Of a stretch of 53,498 nt of DNA, positions 47,580 to 53,498 are shown in pieces. Source of the stretch: CAZAQV01 sp964487255 (GTDB lineage: Bacteria > Myxococcota_A > Polyangia > Polyangiales > CAZAQV01); NCBI GenBank assembly GCA_964487255.1, contig CAZAQV010000038.1, forward strand, positions 1 through 53,498. The letters are read 5' to 3'. Numbering within the stretch: the first letter of the stretch is position 1; each line of letters opens with the position of its first letter. The notes beneath the pieces were generated by a model. The model ran no database searches. It saw nothing but the letters and a program-made list of their open reading frames with translations, and was not told the DNA's origin. The translations under genes and the position numbers were made by a program.

Positions 47580-49478
47580 CTACTGAAGGGAGAGGCGCTT
47601 CGTTTGCGTCTGGCCAGCGATGACCTGAACGGTAACTGTGCGACTCAGACCCGAATCTGGATTCTTCAACATGAGCTGTTGCGAGCCCTCAGGCAGAGAA
47701 AAGGTATCAGGCGTCTGGCCGATCTTCTTGCCATTGAAATAAACTTCGGCCCACGGCGCTGTCGCAAGCTTGATTTTACCCTTTGGCTTGGGCGGCTCCA
47801 CGACCTCGGGCTTTGGAGGCTCTTTCTTCTCATTAGCGGCCGCCTCTGCTTCCTTGAGTTTGTCTGGATCGACTGGAGCCACGACTCGTCGACCTCCTCC
47901 GCGTCGACCCCCACGTCGACCTCCGCGCGACGGCCGCTTCTCGGGCTCGGAAACGACGGCAGCATCTTTGGCGATACCAGCGTCCACTTTTGCGGTCTCC
48001 TCGGGCGCGATGCCCTTCGCTGTCTCCTCCTCGGGAGTTGGCAGTGTTTCAGTGGGGACCACAGGTTGCTCAGGAGCCTCGTTGGGTGGAGCTTGTTGCA
48101 CAGGCATCTGAGGGAGCGCGTAGCGAATGGTCGCGAACACGGCACCGAGCATGACGATGCCGAAGAGCATAAGGCCCCACCACGGCACGCCGCCGCGCGC
48201 AACCACCGAAGGTGACGTCACTTCATCGAACCGCGGGGCGTCAACCTCAGTCCATCCCGCTTCAGTGTGGCCAGCGTGAGTCGACTCCTCAAACCCATCG
48301 ACGATGCTACCAATGACACGCTTTCGCTCGCTGAGTTCCTCACCGAAGTTCTCGTCAATATGCTTGGCTAGGGGTGCGGTCGAGAGCTTAATATTCTTCT
48401 GAGAAGCATATTCTTCGAGGGCTTCACGCACCTCATCTGCCGTGGCATAGCGCTGTTCGATGTCCCGGTGGAGACACTTTGCGACGATTTCTTTCATCCC
48501 ATCGCTAATACGGTCGCCGACCTCTTCAAGACGCTTTTCGACCGGGTATCGCATAACCCGATCGATGGTCTCGACATCGCTCTTTGCTCGAAACGCGTGC
48601 TTGCCGCTAAGCGCCGAAAATAGAGTCACGCCGATGGCCCAAATATCGGCGCGCCGATCGAGATCACTGCCACCCGCAGCCTGCTCGGGTGACATATAGG
48701 CGTACTTGCCCTTGATCTCTCCGATTTTCGTGGTCGTTTCCGAGTCGGCAGCCTTTGCAATACCGAAATCGAGAACCTTCGGCACACCTTCTTTTGTGAC
48801 GAAAATGTTCGAAGGTGAGATGTCTCGGTGAACGACGTTGAGCATTTCTCCGTCGTATCCTTCCAAAACGTGCGCATAGTGAAGACCAGCCAGCGCGTGA
48901 TAAACGATATTGACAACGAGGCCTTCGTCGAGCAGCTTCTTCTGCCTCAGCTGATGCTTGATAATGTCTGAAAATGAGTTCCCTTCCATGTACTCCATGG
49001 CCATGAAAGGAACTTTCTGTGAATCGCGGCCGACCTCAAAGGTCTGAACGAGGTTCTGGTGATTCATACGCGCAGCGAGACGCGCCTCGTCCATAAACAT
49101 TGTGACAAAGCGCTTGTCTTCCGCCAGATGGGCGTGAATCTTCTTGATAACGACTAGCTTGCGAAAGCCGCCAGCACCTCCACGAACGCCCAGATAGACG
49201 CCGCCCATGCCGCCCCTACCGATGGACGCGAGCAATGTGTAGCGGCCACACGGCTCCGAGTCGATTGCGCGAATGCCCGAGCCGGTACGCGTCGACTTTG
49301 TTGAGCCCGATATTGTGCCGCCTGCCTTACTGGCTGACGTGCCTGTAGCTGACGTTGACGTGCCTGTAGCTGACGTTGACGGCGCGGATGTAGACGCCAT
49401 GGCACCCTTGGAAACTTCGGACACACTTGGCAGTGTCCTCGTGACATCGTTGTCACTCACTTCATTTGGACCCGGCAT
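47580..49478 (-). CDS. Membrane-anchored Ser/Thr kinase C with PEGA domain
   Basis: 632 aa. After a Ser/Thr/Ala leader containing two SATGTS units, the kinase domain (about 79-360) has GRGGMGGV, Lys112, HRD with Asp219, Asn224, DFG at 237-239, and YMSPEQAAGG; all catalytic residues are present. The membrane helix is at about 434-453. Outside the membrane come a Pro/Glu linker, an Arg/Gly stretch (515-531) and a C-terminal PEGA domain (567-632, VYFNGKKIGQTPDTFSLPEG), a likely surface-polymer sensor. Divergent from a TPR membrane protein. Confidence 0.95.
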   Translation of the reverse strand: MPGPNEVSDNDVTRTLPSVSEVSKGAMASTSAPSTSATGTSTSATGTSASKAGGTISGSTKSTRTGSGIRAIDSEPCGRYTLLASIGRGGMGGVYLGVRGGAGGFRKLVVIKKIHAHLAEDKRFVTMFMDEARLAARMNHQNLVQTFEVGRDSQKVPFMAMEYMEGNSFSDIIKHQLRQKKLLDEGLVVNIVYHALAGLHYAHVLEGYDGEMLNVVHRDISPSNIFVTKEGVPKVLDFGIAKAADSETTTKIGEIKGKYAYMSPEQAAGGSDLDRRADIWAIGVTLFSALSGKHAFRAKSDVETIDRVMRYPVEKRLEEVGDRISDGMKEIVAKCLHRDIEQRYATADEVREALEEYASQKNIKLSTAPLAKHIDENFGEELSERKRVIGSIVDGFEESTHAGHTEAGWTEVDAPRFDEVTSPSVVARGGVPWWGLMLFGIVMLGAVFATIRYALPQMPVQQAPPNEAPEQPVVPTETLPTPEEETAKGIAPEETAKVDAGIAKDAAVVSEPEKRPSRGGRRGGRRGGGRRVVAPVDPDKLKEAEAAANEKKEPPKPEVVEPPKPKGKIKLATAPWAEVYFNGKKIGQTPDTFSLPEGSQQLMLKNPDSGLSRTVTVQVIAGQTQTKRLSLQ

Positions 49479-49601
49479 CTATTCCAGAGCTTAGATCAAA
49501 TTGCCAAAACTAGACAATTGTTATTCATGACCATGTAGGCATTTAGCATACAGCCTAGGAGACAAATCCACCGGTTGATAGACAAGCAAGTTGACCTCCG
49601 G

Positions 49602-50489
49602 ATGATATTTTTGGATGCTTCCACCGTGCTTACGAACCTCTCTCACCTCCCCGTCGCCTTTTTCGCCCTGACCTTCTTACCCTGGGCTGTCCAGGCCCAG
49701 TCAGACGGAACAACAGAACTTAGAGCGGCAGAGCAAGCGCTTGTGAATATCGACTTCGAGAAAGCGGGCCAGCTCGCCGAGAAGGCGCTCAGAACGGGCC
49801 GGCTCACCGACCCCGCAGACACGAGTCGCGCACGTTACCTGATGGGTGTTGGCGAGGCATACAAAGAGAATAACGAGCTCGCGAAAGAGAACTTTCGAAT
49901 TGCGATCTCCATCAATCCAGATCTTCCAGTCGACTCGTCCTTGGGTCCGAAACTCCAGTCGCCCTTTCTTGAGGCAAAGGGCGAACTTGCTGTGCGAAAG
50001 GAGTACCTCGGGGCGAAAGTTACCGTACAGGAGAGCAAAACGGGACCTGCTGTTGCGGTAGCCCTCGCCGACCCGACGCGCGTAGCCAAGAAGGTCTCAG
50101 TCGAGCTGCGTCCCAAATTTTACGAAAGTGACGCGCAAGCCGAGTTCCGCTCTGAGCAGGCGGCTGTGACACGAACCAATGCGGAACTTTCGCTCGACTC
50201 ATTTGGGCTGCGTGACCGAACCGAAATCGAAGACGACATTACAAGTTTTGATCTCGTAGTCACGGTCCATGATCAATACGGGAATGTCATTCATAAGATT
50301 GGCTCACAGAAGCTTCCCGAAAACCGTGCCAACCCGTACTTCTCCGAACCGACAGCCTTTGAAGAACTCGTGAGTTCACCTCTGTTTTGGATTGGTACGG
50401 TCGCTTTTGTCGGCGCCGCAGGTGGGCTCATCTATGCTTACGCGATCGCCCCACCCGAGCGGGTCGGCGTTGTCAGCGCGCCTCGCTAA
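49602..50489 (+). CDS. TPR membrane protein paired with kinase C
   Basis: About 295 aa. Signal peptide (LPVAFFALTFLPWAVQA), TPR-like helices (about 40-110 of the mature protein, AEQALVNIDFEKAGQLAEKAL, RYLMGVGEAYKEN), an Ig-like beta domain and a C-terminal membrane helix (LFWIGTVAFVGAAGGLIYAY). It is analogous, region by region, to the protein at 8962-9774, which also neighbours a kinase. The ATG at 49602 is taken as start; the open frame begins at a TTG (49575). The divergent gap to kinase C (49479-49601) contains AATTG/CAATT inverted repeats but no clear promoter. Confidence 0.82.
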   Translation: MIFLDASTVLTNLSHLPVAFFALTFLPWAVQAQSDGTTELRAAEQALVNIDFEKAGQLAEKALRTGRLTDPADTSRARYLMGVGEAYKENNELAKENFRIAISINPDLPVDSSLGPKLQSPFLEAKGELAVRKEYLGAKVTVQESKTGPAVAVALADPTRVAKKVSVELRPKFYESDAQAEFRSEQAAVTRTNAELSLDSFGLRDRTEIEDDITSFDLVVTVHDQYGNVIHKIGSQKLPENRANPYFSEPTAFEELVSSPLFWIGTVAFVGAAGGLIYAYAIAPPERVGVVSAPR

Positions 50490-50519
50490 GCTGGCCGGCA
50501 ACACGAAACTCAACTAGCG

Positions 50520-51242
50520 CTAAAGAAGGTTGTGGAAAACCTGCTGCACGTCGTCATCATCTTCGAGCAGTTCGATGAGTTTCATGACTTCTTCCGCTTG
50601 CGCGTCATCAAGTTCAACGCCGTTCTGCGGGACAAACTCAGAGGTCGACGAGGTCACATCAAGTGCGCGTTCCTCGAGCGCATTTTGCATCCGGCCGAAG
50701 TCCTCGAGCGGACACCGGACCACTAGTCGCGGCTCCCCGTCGTCACTCGTGCCCTCCCCCATCTCCTCGAGTCCATAGTCGATGAGATCGAGCTCCAACG
50801 CATCGCGATCGATGCCCTCCGGATTGATGCGGAACACGCCCATTCGATCGAAACCGAATGCCACCGAACCGCTCGTACCAAGGCTGCCCCCCCCTTTGTT
50901 GAAGCACACGCGTACATTTGCGATCGTACGTGTCGGGTTGTCGGTCGCAGCGACAGCCATCACGGCGACACCGTGGGGTGCGTATCCTTCGTAGATGCAC
51001 TCCTGCAAATCGGCAATGTCCTTACTCGACGCGCGTTTGATGGCCGCTTCGATCTTGTCTTTGGGCATGTTGACGGCGCGCGCATTCTGAATCGCCCGAC
51101 GCAGCGCGGGGTTGGCATCCGGGTTGTCTCCGCCCGACTTAACCGCGATGAGAATATCTTTCCCGCACCGAGCGAACTGCTTGGACACCCGATCGGAGCG
51201 GGCGAGAATGGTGTGCTTTCGTGCTTCGAAGAACCGACCCAT
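50520..51242 (-). CDS. YebC/YeeN-type DNA-binding protein
   Basis: 240 aa member of the YebC/PmpR (TACO1) family, cytoplasmic. The MGRFFEARKHT opening follows the YeeN subfamily rather than the classical MSGHSKW of YebC. Core motifs NPALRRAIQNARAVNMPKDKI, YEGYAPHGVAVM and FNKGGGSLGTSGSVAF are intact. Family members bind DNA or ribosome-associated nascent chains; the role here is undefined. ATG 51242 lacks a Shine-Dalgarno; a TAGCAT lies 10 nt upstream. 31 bp separate it from the convergent TPR gene. Confidence 0.93.
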   Translation of the reverse strand: MGRFFEARKHTILARSDRVSKQFARCGKDILIAVKSGGDNPDANPALRRAIQNARAVNMPKDKIEAAIKRASSKDIADLQECIYEGYAPHGVAVMAVAATDNPTRTIANVRVCFNKGGGSLGTSGSVAFGFDRMGVFRINPEGIDRDALELDLIDYGLEEMGEGTSDDGEPRLVVRCPLEDFGRMQNALEERALDVTSSTSEFVPQNGVELDDAQAEEVMKLIELLEDDDDVQQVFHNLL

Positions 51243-51306
51243 AGAGGAGCTGATGCTAGCGCCAGCGGCCTGGACCGTTCAAGGCAGAGTCGCCCGCCAA
51301 GTCCGT

Positions 51307-51891
51307 TTATTCCGTTCCCGTCCGGTCATCATCGTCGAGCGCGTCGGCTTCGTCGCGAGCCTCGACCCCTGAATACCGTCGTTGACGGAGAAAGCTCTCT
51401 GGCGGCTCGCCGCGGAGAAGAGCCATCTGGAGCCGTTGGTTTTCCCTGGACATCACCTGCTCGCGTTCGCTTAGCGAGTTGAGTTTCGCCTTGGTAAAGC
51501 GTAGCTCCCGCTTCGCATCGGCAGCATCCTTACGAAGCTTATGAACCAGCTCCTGGAGGCGTCGACGTTCCGCGCGCAAGCGCTCAATCTCGAGGTCTCG
51601 ATCGTCCCCCTTCGAGTCGAGTGCGCTTTCCGGAGCCGGCGGAATCGCCTGCACTTTGGATGTTATGTGTGTCTGGACCGGAGTCAGCGGCGTGTCGTCA
51701 CGCCGACCGCTCTGCGCTTCAAGCAGATGCGCGCTCTCCTTGCGGCGACGCATGGCACGTTTGGCGTACCGTTTGTGCCGCGCACGGGGCACCTCGGAGT
51801 CGTTGGCGGAAGCGCTTTCCTGCAAGAGTCGCCGCAACGACTCTTCTGGGTCTTCGAAAGGGACGTCATGGGGGGGGTCATCGCGGCTCAT
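51307..51891 (-). CDS. Basic/coiled-coil protein, tandem paralogue 1
   Basis: About 194 aa, cytoplasmic, unknown family. An acidic N terminus (EDPEESLRRLLQES), then a strongly basic box ARHKRYAKRAMRRRKES (about residues 37-53), a linker, and a coiled coil (about 100-160, HKLRKDAADAKRELRFTKAK) ending in an acidic DDDDRTGTE. The same order occurs in its neighbour at 52069, so the pair arose by duplication. A basic box plus coiled coil suggests nucleic-acid or membrane contact by a dimer, but no function is known. ATG 51891 is used; the longer frame to 52041 has no export or family signal. Confidence 0.75.
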   Translation of the reverse strand: MSRDDPPHDVPFEDPEESLRRLLQESASANDSEVPRARHKRYAKRAMRRRKESAHLLEAQSGRRDDTPLTPVQTHITSKVQAIPPAPESALDSKGDDRDLEIERLRAERRRLQELVHKLRKDAADAKRELRFTKAKLNSLSEREQVMSRENQRLQMALLRGEPPESFLRQRRYSGVEARDEADALDDDDRTGTE

Positions 51892-52068
51892 TTCCTTCAA
51901 CACTCCTATCTCCAGAAAGAGGGGTTTTCTCGGATCAATACAAACTGATAGACGTCTTGTGTGCTCGTCAAACCCACATTGCCGCTTGTGTGTGCTCAAG
52001 TGATAATTGCTACTCTTTCCACACACTGAGAATGCGCACACGGATTTAGGGCTGGGAAGGGCTCGAAT

Positions 52069-52602
52069 CTACGACTCGGAACCGGTTCGGTCTCGCTCAT
52101 CTGGGGGCGTCTTCGGCAACACGTCCGACGCGGTACGGTCCCGAGCGCGCCGCGTCTGTAAGTCGAGCAGCTCGGTCTGCAAGCGCAGGTTCTCGTTTCG
52201 AACCTTCTCTTCGCGCTCTTGTGTTCTACGAAGTTCGGACTTGAGGAATCGTAGTTCGCGCTTCGCGTCCGACGCCTCCTTGCGCAATCGATGAATCGTC
52301 TGCGCGTGTCGCTCGCGCTCTTCTTCCATTCGCCGTAACATCGGTAAAGGCTCTCCTTCCGCCGGCAAGTCGGCCTGCGGAAGCGATTGGATTCGCTCGA
52401 GCGGGATGCGGTGAGACTGTGTTACGGGTGGTATCGATGCGCGTTGATGCGCCGCCGTCCACTGCGCGCTTTTCTTGCGACGCATCGCCCTTCTCGCGAA
52501 TCGTTTGTGACGCGCAGGTGGGATAGACAGCGGATGCTCACCCATCATCAACATTTCTCGTAGAAGTCGCTCTGCGTCTTGGTTGTGATCGTCCTCCGAC
52601 AT
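52069..52602 (-). CDS. Basic/coiled-coil protein, tandem paralogue 2
   Basis: 177 aa. Same pattern: AERLLREML, basic ARHKRFARRAMRRKK, coiled coil with HRLRKEASDAKRELRFLKSE, and the ending DERDRTGSES. The conserved pieces are the basic box, the coiled coil and the DRTG.E tail; linkers differ. ATG 52602 follows AAGGA at about 8 nt. The gap to paralogue 1 (51892-52068, 177 bp) contains no other feature I can name. Confidence 0.8.
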   Translation of the reverse strand: MSEDDHNQDAERLLREMLMMGEHPLSIPPARHKRFARRAMRRKKSAQWTAAHQRASIPPVTQSHRIPLERIQSLPQADLPAEGEPLPMLRRMEEERERHAQTIHRLRKEASDAKRELRFLKSELRRTQEREEKVRNENLRLQTELLDLQTRRARDRTASDVLPKTPPDERDRTGSES

Positions 52603-52709
52603 TCTCGTCGTCCTTCCGCCTTAAGGTTGCGTCCTTGTTCCGGTGAGTTTCAATGCCACATGCACGGACGTGTAAGACGCCGTCAAAAAGACTATGTTTG
52701 GGCCCACCC

Positions 52710-53447
52710 ATGACCACCGTCATCCTGGTACTAGCCAGCTTCTTGACCGCGACGATCTCTGCAATTTTGGGCATGGGTGGCGGACTGACCCTGATGGCAA
52801 TCTTCACAATGACGCTGCCCTTGGTCGTGATCGTTCCGATTCATGGCGTCGTACAGCTGGCGTCGAACACATCGCGAACGATTGCCTTTTGGAAACACGT
52901 GCACCGGCCGATCGTCTGGGTGTTCGCACCAGCCTCTCTCATGGGCGCGCTCGTTGCGCGCGAACTCTGGAACGGGGAGAAGCTCACGTGGATCCGCGCC
53001 GCTGTCGGTGTTGTGATCCTACTTTTTCTACTTTCTCGTAGGCTCGGAAAACCCGTGCAAAGCTTCCGCCTCTGGGTCTATTTCGTCGTAGGTGTCGGGA
53101 TCGGACTCGCGGCCATCTTTGTTGGTGCCACAGGTCCTTTGTTAGCGCCTTTTTTCCTACGCGCCGACTTTAGCAAGGAGCAGATTGTAGCTTCCAAGGC
53201 GGCCTGCCAGCTGTGGGTTCACGCGCTGAAGCTGCCGATTTTCTTCTCGCTCGGCTTTGACTACGCGCCCCATTGGACTCTGATTGCCATGCTGGTCCCC
53301 GCGGTCATCGCCGGAACTTGGTTGGGGAAGAACTTGCTCAAGCGCCTCGCTGAGAAAACATTCATCCGACTATTCGAGGCGCTCTTGCTCATCCTCGCAA
53401 TTCACCTGCTTTGGGTTGGCCTCGCTGCCATTGTGGTGCCGAGCTAG
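52710..53447 (+). CDS. TauE/SafE-family anion permease
   Basis: 245 aa, about eight membrane helices, sulfite/sulfonate-type exporter family. SAILGMGGGLTLMA near the start and GIGLAAIFVGATGPLLAPF in the second half are the two Gly-rich signature repeats. ATG 52710 is preferred over the open-frame start at 52653, which would add a charged non-hydrophobic N terminus. The substrate cannot be deduced. It is the last gene before the right edge; 53448-53498 has nothing further. Confidence 0.92.
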   Translation: MTTVILVLASFLTATISAILGMGGGLTLMAIFTMTLPLVVIVPIHGVVQLASNTSRTIAFWKHVHRPIVWVFAPASLMGALVARELWNGEKLTWIRAAVGVVILLFLLSRRLGKPVQSFRLWVYFVVGVGIGLAAIFVGATGPLLAPFFLRADFSKEQIVASKAACQLWVHALKLPIFFSLGFDYAPHWTLIAMLVPAVIAGTWLGKNLLKRLAEKTFIRLFEALLLILAIHLLWVGLAAIVVPS

Positions 53448-53498
53448 TACCGGAAACCGGAAGTTCGATCCGAGTTTTGGGAATAAGAACTGGTTGTC

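Overview
The window looks like chromosome from a Myxococcota-type (former Deltaproteobacteria) bacterium. Grounds: the 16S rRNA 5' end has a myxobacterial-style start; there are three membrane-anchored Hanks-type Ser/Thr kinases, many lipoproteins with low-complexity Asp/Pro/Thr stalks, tandem fibro-slime proteins, acidic NGxDDDGD repeats, a 12-fold Cys-rich repeat protein with a MYXO-CTERM-like tail, and PEGA/TPR membrane proteins. I did not compute base composition. No phage, CRISPR array, tRNA or transposase gene was recognised.

Layout. 1-616: 5' end of a 16S gene (minus strand) and its leader, with two candidate promoters. 0.6-5.9 kb: surface lipoproteins (acidic-repeat protein, serpin, two unknowns, a beta-helix protein). 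6-9.8 kb: winged-helix regulator divergent from a kinase, then a TPR/PEGA membrane protein. 10-19.6 kb: tsaD, two fibro-slime paralogues, a second kinase, the Cys-repeat protein, arfB, asnS and a nitronate-monooxygenase-like enzyme. 19.6-26.3 kb: amidase lipoprotein, monomeric isocitrate dehydrogenase, TrmA/RlmD-type methyltransferase, phenylalanine hydroxylase, YchJ-like SEC-C protein. At 26.27-26.43 kb a 162-bp inverted-repeat element resembles a MITE. 26.4-28.7 kb: DUF3105 lipoprotein, ATP-grasp-like protein and DUF455 ferritin-like protein.

28.9-42.8 kb holds a purine-degradation pathway split in two: puuD at 28.9 kb, and allB-alc-uraD-uraH-(DUF6986 aldolase-like) at 42.8-38.0 kb. Together these should take urate to ureidoglycolate and urea. 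Between the halves lies a Cu/Ag-type efflux operon (small Cys/His protein, cusC-, cusB- and cusA-like genes). 42.8-53.5 kb: YiiX-type cysteine hydrolase, c-type cytochrome-like lipoproteins, TerC, MATE transporter, a third kinase (with PEGA domain) divergent from a TPR membrane protein, a YebC/YeeN protein, two tandem unknown basic/coiled-coil paralogues, and a TauE/SafE permease.

The most striking global signal is not a gene. About 17 first-in-unit genes have a TANNNT box 5-8 nt before an ATG/GTG, usually with no Shine-Dalgarno. That is the signature of leaderless transcription. Some divergent pairs even share overlapping boxes in intergenic gaps of about 24-30 bp. Genes inside operons, by contrast, overlap by 4 bp or carry Shine-Dalgarno sequences.
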